In this document: positions 23,218 through 30,761 of the stretch, piece by piece
How the letters are laid out: every line of letters starts with the position of its first letter
Position numbering within the stretch: position 1 is the first letter of the stretch
DNA from: Candidatus Kaiserbacteria bacterium GW2011_GWA2_52_12
GTDB taxonomy: Bacteria > Patescibacteriota > Minisyncoccia > Phycocordibacterales > UBA2100
Assembly (NCBI GenBank): GCA_001004345.1
Contig: LCQW01000004.1
Span: 1-37,527, forward strand
DNA: 37,527 nt
Direction: 5' to 3'
The notes under the pieces: generated by a model
What the model saw: the letters and a program-made list of their open reading frames with translations, nothing else
Told to the model about the DNA's origin: nothing
Databases searched by the model: none
Program-made: the position numbers and the translations under genes

Positions 23218-25200
23218 TTAGAGATCTTTCAGATGCTCTTTAAGCAGATTTCCAAGCGTCGTACCCAGCTGTCCAGCTTTCTCACATACACGCCCATCAG
23301 GTGCGTAAGTTGTGGTAATGGCCGCGCCTGATTTTGTGATTCCGACGCCCACGACGATGACTCCTCTGTCACGTAGTTCCTTGGCGGCTTTTTGAGCAGC
23401 AGTCTGGTCGGAGCTGTTTCCATCGGAGAGAACGATAATAATCTTTCGCAGCTTTTTATCGGCTATTCGTTGCCAATCCTCCTCAGGAATTGAGTCTTTG
23501 ATGCGCTCGAGTGCTTTAAAATCTTTAGTCTCATCTCCATGGGTATCGCCAAGCGTTTTATATACCGCCACGCGCTCTTTTTCAGTGAGCGTCTCGGACA
23601 GAGGTTTTAAAATGCCGATTTCTTTGTCGCCTCCAAAAGCCCAGCTTTCCGTCCGAACATGCAAGTCGTAAAGTAGATCGCGATGCACATCATCAAGCTC
23701 ACGAGAAAATTCAGTTAGCGCCTCAAGGGTGAGTGCGATAGCTTTTCGTTGCTCGACGTTCTTCACCGCTCCGTCAGAGTCCGACTCTTGCATAGAGCCG
23801 GAACGGTCGCCGACGAGGGTGACGTCAAAATTTCCGAAACGCTCAAGAAGTTTCTCATGCACCTCGACAGTTTCCCAAACTGCGGGCTCCTGTATTCCGG
23901 CTTTGATGGCCGCCACAGCGTCTGCTGGTCGCGCAAGAATCTCTCCTTCGGTTGTGGGCAATTTCGGTCTGAGCCGTGGAGCCATGCGTTCCGCGATAAT
24001 TTTACGAAATATCGCTCGCAATTCTTCAAGAACACGTTCGTTCGTCTCCGGATTTTGAATATTCTCAACTTCTGACCAGAAATTCTGGTAGGTCCGTAAA
24101 TCTTCAACGGACACGCCCGCCTCACGTGCGTACGCTTCTTGCAACATTTCTTCCTCGGTTTTCTCAGTTCCTGTCTTCTGTTTTGCCTCAATGTATTTCT
24201 TCACCGCCTTGTCTATGTCCTCGGCGGGAAGCGCTTTATCCGGATTCTTTTCGTTATATTCTGCGTATTCGTTCTTGAATTGATCCTCAGAATTCTTGCC
24301 CTTGCCTTTCTGGCCTTTTTCCGGCTTCTGGCCTGCCCCGTTGGCAGCTTGCTGTTTTTTGGGGTCTTTTCCGCTTTTCGGATCGTCCTCGCCAGTCCCC
24401 TCTCCCTGACCTTGATCGCCCTGTTGCTGTTGGTCTTTTTTCTTCTGCTCGACATCCTCGTCAAAAAAACGCTTCGACACCGGATCGAGGTATTTATCCT
24501 GCAAAGCGATACGGACCGACGGCGGAATATCAGGACGGCTCGCATACTCCAACAGCGGAACTCCGCTCTTGCTTTTGATGCCGCGTAGCCGGTCAATCTC
24601 GGCACGCACATCGGGCGCAACTGTACACGCCTCGTTCGGAACCATGCGTTCGCGGAGTAGGGTGTAAGCGAACTGCAAATGCTTGGGCAGTTTCGTAAAA
24701 TCCGTTTCGGGGAAGAGGTCCTCCTTGTATAGAGCTTCTTTGGCGTCCTTAAGAGCTGGCGCGCGCGAATCAACACCTCGATTCATCCGCACATCATCCC
24801 ACGTGTTGTCGAGAATGCTATATCGTTTACTTACTTGTACTTTGTCGCGGTGTTTTCGCCAAACCTTGTCTCCGCTCTTTTCGGCGAGCAAATCGCGCAA
24901 CTCCCTGAAATGCTCGAATTCGTGGAATAACACGTACGGCTTCTTTGAATGCTTCATCTGCATGAAAAAATCCGGATTGACATACATCTTTCCTTTCTCC
25001 AGATCAATTCCCAATGTCTTCACGCTAGAACCAGGAGGTGCCGGTTCAATTCCGATCGAGTCGTCTCCTATGTAGGCGCGTAAAAAGTCTCGATCCTCTT
25101 CAAAAAATGCTCGCATCTCTTCTTCGCTAGTTGGTGTAGTGTCGGGATTAGCGTCTCTGGGGCCTTTATTCTTCTCTACCATCTTCCATATTTCGATCAT
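23218..25200 (-). CDS. vWA (MIDAS) protein with N-terminal zincin motif, linked to the DGR
   Basis: A 660-residue protein. Residues 60-150 contain KPYVLFHEFEHFRELRD, where H93-E94-x-x-H97 is a zincin-type metalloprotease motif, followed by WDDVRMNR, similar in layout to the putative metallopeptidase domains fused to vWA domains. Residues ~250-315 are a Q/G/K-rich linker. Residues ~455-655 are a von Willebrand A domain with an intact MIDAS start (DRSGSM, 465-470) and a later IIIVLSDGNSSDQ. Proteins of this kind typically work with MoxR-type AAA+ ATPases as metal-dependent adaptors. The AAA+ protein at 28048-30693 is the obvious partner. The start overlaps the RT 3' end by 35 nt; an in-frame ATG at 25182 is the alternative. 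Proteolytic activity is inferred from the motif only. Confidence 0.82.
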   Translation of the reverse strand: MIEIWKMVEKNKGPRDANPDTTPTSEEEMRAFFEEDRDFLRAYIGDDSIGIEPAPPGSSVKTLGIDLEKGKMYVNPDFFMQMKHSKKPYVLFHEFEHFRELRDLLAEKSGDKVWRKHRDKVQVSKRYSILDNTWDDVRMNRGVDSRAPALKDAKEALYKEDLFPETDFTKLPKHLQFAYTLLRERMVPNEACTVAPDVRAEIDRLRGIKSKSGVPLLEYASRPDIPPSVRIALQDKYLDPVSKRFFDEDVEQKKKDQQQQGDQGQGEGTGEDDPKSGKDPKKQQAANGAGQKPEKGQKGKGKNSEDQFKNEYAEYNEKNPDKALPAEDIDKAVKKYIEAKQKTGTEKTEEEMLQEAYAREAGVSVEDLRTYQNFWSEVENIQNPETNERVLEELRAIFRKIIAERMAPRLRPKLPTTEGEILARPADAVAAIKAGIQEPAVWETVEVHEKLLERFGNFDVTLVGDRSGSMQESDSDGAVKNVEQRKAIALTLEALTEFSRELDDVHRDLLYDLHVRTESWAFGGDKEIGILKPLSETLTEKERVAVYKTLGDTHGDETKDFKALERIKDSIPEEDWQRIADKKLRKIIIVLSDGNSSDQTAAQKAAKELRDRGVIVVGVGITKSGAAITTTYAPDGRVCEKAGQLGTTLGNLLKEHLKDL

Positions 25201-26188
25201 ATTTTTTCTGTAGGAGTAATTTCTTGAGTCCGTACGAGCGTGTATGACTGATTAGTCCGAGATAGGAAGAGAGGTTTTTATCTCCCACCCGGGCGAGCAT
25301 GCGGCGTTTCGTTTTTGTACGCAAAACTGCCGTGTAGGGGAAGCAGACAAAGCCCAGAAAATCGACGCCATTGCTCAACCTGCTCAATGTGATTTTAGCA
25401 GGGTGCAGTTGTAGTCGCAATTGACTTTCGAGGAACAGTCGTATCTGTGGCACGAGAGCCTTGAGAACATCCGGATCGCGGCTAAGTATGACGAAATCAT
25501 CGCAGTAGCGGAGATAATGGGGCACGCGCAAACGGTGCTTCACATATTGATCGAGTTCGTTGAGATATACGTTGGCGAAAAGTTGTGAGGTGAGATTGCC
25601 GAGCGGGAGCCCTTTGTCGAAACTGCCAAGCACGTTCGCGATAAGCGGGCGTGTATCTTTGCAACTTACCGTGCGTTCAATAATGGCAAGAAGAACGCCT
25701 TGATCAACCGAAGCGAAGAATTTTGCAATATCCATCTTGAGAACCCAAACAGGAACCGTATTGTTTCGCGACAAAGACCACGCAATGCGCCCGAATCGCT
25801 CAATGGCGGCGTGAGTGCCTTTGCGCTTCCGGCAAGACCACGAATCGAAAATAAACTTACGTTCAAACATTCGCTCGATCATGCGAACGATGGCGTGATG
25901 CACGAGCCGGTCTCCTACTGACGCCTTGTGAATATGCCGATGCTTGGGATCCTGTACGAAAAACGAGTCGTATCCGCCGTGCTGGTACGTTTTGTTGCGG
26001 AGACTATAATGCAAACCTAATATGTTATCCCCGAGCTGTCGTTCGTATCGAAGCACGTCCGCTCTTGATTGCTTGCCGCATCGGAATTTCCGCCACGCCC
26101 CCATCAGATTCCGGCAGCTGATTATCCGTTCGTATAGCGTGGGAGCCCTATGAGGCCGAGCGATGGGTTTGACCTTCCCATTTTCCAT
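25166..26188 (-). CDS. DGR reverse transcriptase (cassette 2)
   Basis: A ~340-residue DGR reverse transcriptase, related to the one at 10322. Visible motifs are IHKASVGDRLVHHAIVRMIE, VLKMDIAKFFASVDQ, KGLPLGNLTSQLFANVYLNE (the DGR SQ signature), YLRYCDDFVILSRD (YCDD, 25496-25507) and GVDFLGFVCF. I start it at the ATG at 26188 (MENGKVKPIA), preceded by TAGG; the ATG at 26218 is possible. The longer open frame to 26473 is antisense to avd and not protein-like. The 5' end overlaps avd head to head by 39 nt, and the 3' end overlaps the vWA gene, so RT and vWA share a transcript. Confidence 0.94.
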   Translation of the reverse strand: MENGKVKPIARPHRAPTLYERIISCRNLMGAWRKFRCGKQSRADVLRYERQLGDNILGLHYSLRNKTYQHGGYDSFFVQDPKHRHIHKASVGDRLVHHAIVRMIERMFERKFIFDSWSCRKRKGTHAAIERFGRIAWSLSRNNTVPVWVLKMDIAKFFASVDQGVLLAIIERTVSCKDTRPLIANVLGSFDKGLPLGNLTSQLFANVYLNELDQYVKHRLRVPHYLRYCDDFVILSRDPDVLKALVPQIRLFLESQLRLQLHPAKITLSRLSNGVDFLGFVCFPYTAVLRTKTKRRMLARVGDKNLSSYLGLISHTRSYGLKKLLLQKKYDRNMEDGREE

Positions 26189-26500
26189 AGCGCCTACCAG
26201 TTGCTTCTTTCTGTTCATGCGCGAACCGGTAAATTTCCTAAACAGGACAGATATACGATTGGCGAGCGTCTTCAAGTACTCGCAATGGACTTTCTGGGAT
26301 TCATTATTCGGGCTAACGCTGTAAGAGGCGACGGGCGGAGAGAGTTGCTTTCCGAGGCGAGCGTTACCCTGGATCTCTTCAAGGTTATGCTTCGTCTTGC
26401 TAACGACACGAAAGCTCTGCCAGAAAAAGGGTACCTCGACCTTGCGAATCAATCGCGTGAGATCGGAAGGCAACTTGGCGGCTGGATCAAGTCCACGTAA
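26150..26500 (+). CDS. avd: Avd-like DGR accessory protein (cassette 2), antisense
   Basis: A 116-residue four-helix protein of the bAvd family: FPKQDRYTIGERLQVLAMDF, ELLSEASVTLDLFKVMLRLA and the terminal EIGRQLGGWIKST are diagnostic. The family's role is binding RT and TR RNA to allow mutagenic cDNA synthesis. A GGGAG ribosome binding site lies 4 nt before the ATG. It is on the opposite strand to RT, TR and both targets, between RT and TR2, and overlaps the RT start by 39 nt. A perfect 7-bp repeat (AAACCGG/CCGGTTT) spans its stop codon. Confidence 0.9.
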   Translation: MRPSDGFDLPIFHSAYQLLLSVHARTGKFPKQDRYTIGERLQVLAMDFLGFIIRANAVRGDGRRELLSEASVTLDLFKVMLRLANDTKALPEKGYLDLANQSREIGRQLGGWIKST

Positions 26501-26520
26501 ACCGGCTCCGGTTTCTGGCT

Positions 26521-26575
26521 CCTCGGCTCGGAGATGCGAAAGCGTAGCTTTCGCATCTCGCTCGCCCTACGTCGC
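26521..26575 (+). repeat. Hairpin element, copy B, between avd and TR2
   Basis: Flanks GCTCGG and CGCTCGCCCTACGTCGCC surround a perfect 13-bp inverted repeat (26531-26543 with 26547-26559, 3-nt loop). It sits in the TR-RT spacer, so it would be part of the TR-containing RNA. Confidence 0.7.
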
Positions 26576-26638
26576 CAGTAAGAATCCGATGTTCCCGACG
26601 CACGTTTGAGGTGCGTCGGGAATCGGACGGGAGACGGA

Positions 26639-26742
26639 CAGGGGGCGAAAACCGCTGTTGTCGTTCCGGTTGTCAGGCGTATCCCAATAGACGTGCGAAA
26701 GACCGCCGTTGTCGGAGTTGCCGCCAGCCAAACGCCTGGAGC
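26639..26742 (-). repeat. DGR template repeat TR2
   Basis: Aligns without gaps over 102 nt to two variable repeats, 27130-27231 and 28074-28175. Against the first, all 10 differences fall on template adenines; against the second, 11 of 13 do (19 adenines available). Read on the minus strand in the target frame it encodes an AAC-rich segment (GGNSDNGG, PDNRNDNSGFRPL). It lies between avd and the second target, upstream of RT2 on the same strand. Confidence 0.95.
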
Positions 26743-27109
26743 TTTCGCATGCACGCGACCATCTAAGGCAGAAGCGGTTCAGGCAGATACTTCTCGCTTG
26801 CGCGTAAAGCTCTACGTAGTCCCGCTCGTATAAGTACGTTGCGTCTCCGTTCTTTCAATGTTCTACGCATTAGTCGCGCACACATCGTTTCCCTTTATCT
26901 GGGCGAACCAACCATTTCCGTCGCCAAAGGCGGCAGGGATGTGGCTTCATGAGCCCAACCAACCATAGCGTGGTTAATATGAAAACTGAAGTTTTGCTGC
27001 CTACGACGCTCGGAAATGAAAGTGCTCTCACTTTCATTTCTCTCGCTATCCTCGGCAGATAAAAAATGCAACGAACCCAAAGCCCCAAAAGAAAAAGGCC
27101 AAGGAACCC
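26743..27109. other. Gene-free stretch between TR2 and target 2a, with hairpin element copy C
   Basis: No convincing gene. Its main feature is a perfect 12-bp inverted repeat at 27013-27024/27029-27040 inside flanks GCTCGG and CTCTCGC, the same flank pattern as copies A and B but with a wholly different stem (GAAATGAAAGTG). The first bases (26740-26750, AGCTTTCGCAT) repeat the right arm of hairpin copy B. A short open frame at 26870-27088 has no protein-like features. Confidence 0.6.
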
Positions 27110-27985
27110 TTAAGAAGGGATAACGATCAGGGGGCGAAAACCGCCGTTGCCGTTCCGGTAGTCAGGCGAAGCCCAACAGACGTGCGAAAGACCGCCGAGG
27201 GCGGAGTAGCCGCCAGCCAAACGCCTGGAGCCCTGGTAGGAATCTTCAAACCATTCCCACGTATTTGTGTCCCCCCATTTTTGATAGTGCGCGTTGCCCA
27301 TAAAGTTCCATTCGATAGCTCGGGGTAGTCGCAGATTATCCGGCGCAACTCCCAATATTTCGGCCAGCTTGCGCTTCACTTCCGGCTTATGCAATTCATC
27401 CCACGAAATCTCGAAGCGGGACCCCGCTTTGGTGCCCCCTATGACTTTTTGTTTTCGCAATTCCTCGATGGCATCTTTAAACGGATCATTCGCGTACATC
27501 TGATTTCCATTCTGGTACTGCGGCTTTTCCCGCGTGTCCACTACCACCCATGCACCGGGAAGTTTGAGCGTGTCTGCGGCAAGTTTACTATTTTTATCCT
27601 TGACCGCGTTGAACAGGTTTATATTCGAGGTCGGCTTCTTTTTCCAGCCGGGATAGTTTTTATTTTCACTCATTTCCATATCCGGCATATAGTGCAGTTC
27701 CAGTCCCATTTCTTTCCACTGCTCGTATTGTTCCATGGTGACACTGCCGGGCACGGATGGGACATCGACGTCTGAACCGAAGAATGCGCGAAGAGACTCT
27801 CGTTCGCGCTCCTCTACCTCGTCGAACCCTCTTTGTTCCATACCTTCCACCGAGACACCGCCTTGCGCGATTTTCTTCTCTTCTTCGACAGTGAGAGCAC
27901 GGAGCCCCGCAGCCTTGAAACTCTCCACCACGAATGGACCTTCTGTCGGGAGTCTGCGGCGGCTGGCTGTTTCTAGTGCTGTCAT
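27110..27985 (-). CDS. DGR variable target protein 2a (FGE/CLec-like domain)
   Basis: A 291-residue protein made almost entirely of the domain found at the C-terminus of the neighbouring AAA+ protein: WKEMGLELHYMPDMEMSEN, LPGAWVVVDTREKPQYQNGN, ISWDELHKPEVKRKLAEILG, LPRAIEWNFMGNAHYQKWGD and the terminal GGFRPL. The ending resembles the formylglycine-generating-enzyme/sulfatase-modifying (C-type-lectin-like) fold used by many DGR targets; catalytic cysteines of true FGE are not evident, so it is probably a binding domain. Residues ~252-285 are the variable repeat. No signal peptide or membrane helix is seen. It lies 62 nt after the AAA+ gene, on the same strand. Confidence 0.88.
   Translation of the reverse strand: MTALETASRRRLPTEGPFVVESFKAAGLRALTVEEEKKIAQGGVSVEGMEQRGFDEVEERERESLRAFFGSDVDVPSVPGSVTMEQYEQWKEMGLELHYMPDMEMSENKNYPGWKKKPTSNINLFNAVKDKNSKLAADTLKLPGAWVVVDTREKPQYQNGNQMYANDPFKDAIEELRKQKVIGGTKAGSRFEISWDELHKPEVKRKLAEILGVAPDNLRLPRAIEWNFMGNAHYQKWGDTNTWEWFEDSYQGSRRLAGGYSALGGLSHVCWASPDYRNGNGGFRPLIVIPS
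27130..27231 (-). repeat. Variable repeat in target 2a
   Basis: Variable copy of TR2. All ten differences to the template lie at template adenines; no other base differs over 102 nt. It encodes about residues 252-285, changing surface positions such as N-to-Y, D-to-A and N-to-L. Confidence 0.95.
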
Positions 27986-28047
27986 GGTGTTTTACATTTT
28001 TGCGGCGAAATCCAAAGTTTCAAAGAATAAAGACCTAAGAACCCAAC

Positions 28048-30693
28048 TTAACCAGATTGAGGGAAAGCGATCAGGGGGCGAAAACCGCAGTAGCCGTGCC
28101 GGTAGGCAGGCGTAACCGAAGAGACGTGCGAAAGACCGCCGTAGTCGGAGTGGCCGCCAGCCAGACGCCCGGAGCCTTGTTGGTAGGAATCCTCAAACCG
28201 CTCCCACGTATTGGTATCTCCCCATTTTGGATAATGGGCGTTGCCGAGAAAATTCCACTCCGCTGCGCGGGGCAGACGTACCTGCTCCAGATCAACACCG
28301 AGTACCTCTGCCAATTTCGCCCTCACTTCGGGCTTGTGCAATTCGTCCCAAGAAATATTAAATCTCGAATCCGAGTGTTTGAAGTTCTGAATGACGCCTC
28401 TGTCGCGGAGTTCCTTGATCGCCGCGCCAAGCTCGGCGTCATCCGGATACTTTTGATTACCGCCTTGGTACACGGGTTTCTCTCGGGTATCGACGAGAAT
28501 CCATTTACCAGGCAATTTAAGATTGTCGGGCGAGAGCCCATTCTTGGATGCGGCCGTCTCGTCGAGAAATTCGATGCCCCATTCTTTGTTCGGACTGTAT
28601 TTCTTGCCAGGCTTTTTCTTCCATCCGGGATATTTTTTATTGTCGCTCATCTCTTCTGGAGGCAGATAGTGCAATTCGAATTTCATCTCCTTCCATCTTT
28701 CATACTGCTCGGCCGTAATGGAATCTGGCAGCGCGGGCACGTCAATATCTTTGCCGAAGAATTCGCGCAGCGAGGATCGCTCGCGTTCGATAATAGCCTC
28801 GAATACCTCGTTCTTTTCAGGCGACCCACCCAGCTTTCTTTCATACGGCATCAAGCCTGGTTTGCCTTCTTTGTTCAAGCCGACATACCGGAACACGTTG
28901 CCACCCTCGTCGATAAGCAAGGCGCCGGGTTTGTATTCTTTTCTCCCCTCCTTGTACGGAACGCGCTCATATTCCTCGTCCAGAAATTCCTTCCCGATCC
29001 GGGCGAGTTCGGCTGCACGTTTATCGAATGGGTCGAGCAACGCGACTTCGGATGGCCGTAGTGGATTCACGTCTGTCTCTGCCGCCCTCTTTTTGTCCTT
29101 TAATCCATACGTGCGTAACTTCTCGGCAGTAAGATTTGTCTGGAATTCTTTTGGACTGCGTCCTGCGAAAAAACCTTTCGCCAAAAATACTTTCAGGAGT
29201 AGCGCCCGGTCTTTCTCGGGAAAATCTTCTTTATTGATGAAATCTCGTAGCTGGTCGTTGAGATATTCGTAGAAAGACCCCCCTCGTGCTTCGGCCGCTT
29301 GCCAGCCGCCGAGCATGGAAAGTACTTTGCCTGGATCGAGAACCGCCTTTTCCAAGACCCATTTCTTCTTTGTTCCGCCGCTGCCTTCTTCGTAGAAACT
29401 GCCGACCCCGAGAAACGCCTGTTGGACCTGTTCGGTCGCCTCGGCTAAATGCTTGATTGTCTCGGTGGCATCGGCACGAGATGCGTGGACGCGACCCTTG
29501 GCATCCATCAGAGTTGCGACGCATAGATCATACAGCTCGTCTTTCGGTAGGTAATCGATTCGACGCATTTCGAAAACGCGAGATTCGGCGGGATCGAGTT
29601 CAAAGCGCTCTTTGTATTTCTCGCTTTTGAGATTGGCCGTTGCAGCGAATGCGAATTTATTTCCTATTCGGTGAGGATGTCCGCTGTCCTCCTGAATTAC
29701 GACGCTGTCGCCCGCTTTGCGGTTGTAGAGTTCCTTGAATTGAAACCGCGCTTTGGTGTCCAGCATATTGAACTCGTCCGCGATAAATGGCACATCCCTG
29801 TCGACTGCGAACGTATAACGTCCCGGCTGGAAATAAGTTTCTGTCCCGCCTTCTGGCGTCGCACGCAGAAGCGGTTTCCCGAATATCTCGGAGGGCCCTG
29901 TTCGTTCCGTACTGCGAAGCACCTCAGGATTTTCTCCGTAGAGACGCTTGCTCAGATGAATAAGCATTTCTGTTTTCCCTGTACCGGTCGGTCCCGTCGT
30001 CATGACGCTTTTGCCCTCTTCCCATAGTCGCTGGATGTCGTCTTCGTAGGCGCGGCGTGATGGGGTCACGGCGTACCGCTCCTTTCCAAGTTCTTCCCGA
30101 TACGACCGAAGTTCGAACGCGCGCGCGGGAGCAAACGTTTCAGGATCCGTTCGAAGACGCGCTTCCCGCAAGGCAACCGCATCGCGTACCCCCTGATACT
30201 GTTTGATGAGATCAAGATCGGCCGCGCTGAGTTTACTTCTGCGTTCTCGAAGTAATGCAAACTCCTTGCGATCCATCTCGTCGTGAACAACTCGAAGGCG
30301 ACTGAGTTCTGCCGATACGTTCTCATATCGTCGCTCGAAGTCACGGTCTCGCGCCTCTGTACGATGGTCGGGACGCGCGACGTCCTCAAGCGTTCCCCGG
30401 TGTTCAGGTTTAAAATCTGCGGCCTCTTTGTCGAGATCGCGGAGTGTATGGGTCAGGTGCGAGACCCTTTCAGTTCTAGCATCTCCGGTTTCCCCCAGCG
30501 CAGGGATTGTCTCGCCACGCTCGATTGCTTCGCGCATTGAAGTCAAGCTAACGACTTCCGGAGATTCGGCCTGATCTGATTTGCTCTCCCTCCAGGATTT
30601 GCCTACTGCCTCCTTAAATTCGTTCCGTAACTCCCGACGCTTTTTGAAGACCTCGTGAAGATGCTCTCCCGTTTGATTCTTTGGGCCTTCCAT
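28048..30693 (-). CDS. MoxR/AAA_5-type AAA+ ATPase with a DGR-variable C-terminal domain
   Basis: An 881-residue fusion. Residues 1-205 are charged and helical, probably coiled coil. Residues ~205-400 are an AAA+ module of the dynein-related/MoxR type: Walker A GPTGTGKT (234-241), Walker B VPFIADE (D306, E307), sensor 1 ATAN (N354) and a likely arginine finger near R372. A helical middle follows. Residues ~640-881 are the same domain as in target 2a (FELHYLPPEEMSDNKKYPGW, ISWDELHKPEVRAKLAEVLG, LPRAAEWNFLGNAHYPKWGD), with the variable repeat at ~840-873. I infer an ATPase motor whose specificity domain is diversified by the DGR and which works with the vWA protein. A -10 box (30702-30707) lies 8 nt before the ATG, suggesting a leaderless mRNA. 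Confidence 0.9.
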   Translation of the reverse strand: MEGPKNQTGEHLHEVFKKRRELRNEFKEAVGKSWRESKSDQAESPEVVSLTSMREAIERGETIPALGETGDARTERVSHLTHTLRDLDKEAADFKPEHRGTLEDVARPDHRTEARDRDFERRYENVSAELSRLRVVHDEMDRKEFALLRERRSKLSAADLDLIKQYQGVRDAVALREARLRTDPETFAPARAFELRSYREELGKERYAVTPSRRAYEDDIQRLWEEGKSVMTTGPTGTGKTEMLIHLSKRLYGENPEVLRSTERTGPSEIFGKPLLRATPEGGTETYFQPGRYTFAVDRDVPFIADEFNMLDTKARFQFKELYNRKAGDSVVIQEDSGHPHRIGNKFAFAATANLKSEKYKERFELDPAESRVFEMRRIDYLPKDELYDLCVATLMDAKGRVHASRADATETIKHLAEATEQVQQAFLGVGSFYEEGSGGTKKKWVLEKAVLDPGKVLSMLGGWQAAEARGGSFYEYLNDQLRDFINKEDFPEKDRALLLKVFLAKGFFAGRSPKEFQTNLTAEKLRTYGLKDKKRAAETDVNPLRPSEVALLDPFDKRAAELARIGKEFLDEEYERVPYKEGRKEYKPGALLIDEGGNVFRYVGLNKEGKPGLMPYERKLGGSPEKNEVFEAIIERERSSLREFFGKDIDVPALPDSITAEQYERWKEMKFELHYLPPEEMSDNKKYPGWKKKPGKKYSPNKEWGIEFLDETAASKNGLSPDNLKLPGKWILVDTREKPVYQGGNQKYPDDAELGAAIKELRDRGVIQNFKHSDSRFNISWDELHKPEVRAKLAEVLGVDLEQVRLPRAAEWNFLGNAHYPKWGDTNTWERFEDSYQQGSGRLAGGHSDYGGLSHVSSVTPAYRHGYCGFRPLIAFPQSG
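28074..28175 (-). repeat. Variable repeat in the AAA+ fusion protein
   Basis: Second variable copy of TR2. Of 13 differences, 11 are at template adenines; the other two are a G-to-C inside and a T-to-C near the upstream end. It ends close to the stop codon and encodes residues ~840-873. Confidence 0.93.
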
Positions 30694-30701
30694 ATCCGCA
30701 T

Positions 30702-30707
30702 AGTATA
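30702..30707 (-). promoter_or_regulatory. -10 box for the AAA+/DGR operon
   Basis: Minus-strand TATACT lies 8 nt before the ATG at 30693. The -35 region is weak (TTTTTC at the right spacing). There is no ribosome binding site, so translation would be leaderless. This is the most likely start of the AAA+-target-TR-RT-vWA transcription unit. Confidence 0.45.
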
Positions 30708-30727
30708 TCCCATTAGAAAGTAAGAAA

Positions 30728-30751
30728 AAGCAGCCCGATGAGGGGCTGCTT
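30728..30751 (-). terminator. Intrinsic terminator of the por operon
   Basis: AAGCAGCCC/GGGCTGCTT-type stem of about 9 bp with a short loop, followed on the minus strand by TTTTTC, 11-34 nt past the stop codon of the PorA-PorB fusion. Confidence 0.8.
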
Positions 30752-30761
30752 GGATATTGGG

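Noticed and set aside
26499-26514. AAACCGG/CCGGTTT repeat as terminator of avd
   Set aside because: Perfect but short and not followed by a T tract; recorded only as an inverted repeat at the avd stop.
26449-26754. 101-codon open frame across TR2 and hairpin B
   Set aside because: It reads TR2 in a frame different from the targets and crosses a palindrome; not protein-like.
26870-27088. 72-codon minus-strand open frame
   Set aside because: Overlaps hairpin copy C, no ribosome binding site, no family features.
28057-29061. 334-codon plus-strand open frame
   Set aside because: Antisense shadow of the AAA+ fusion gene.
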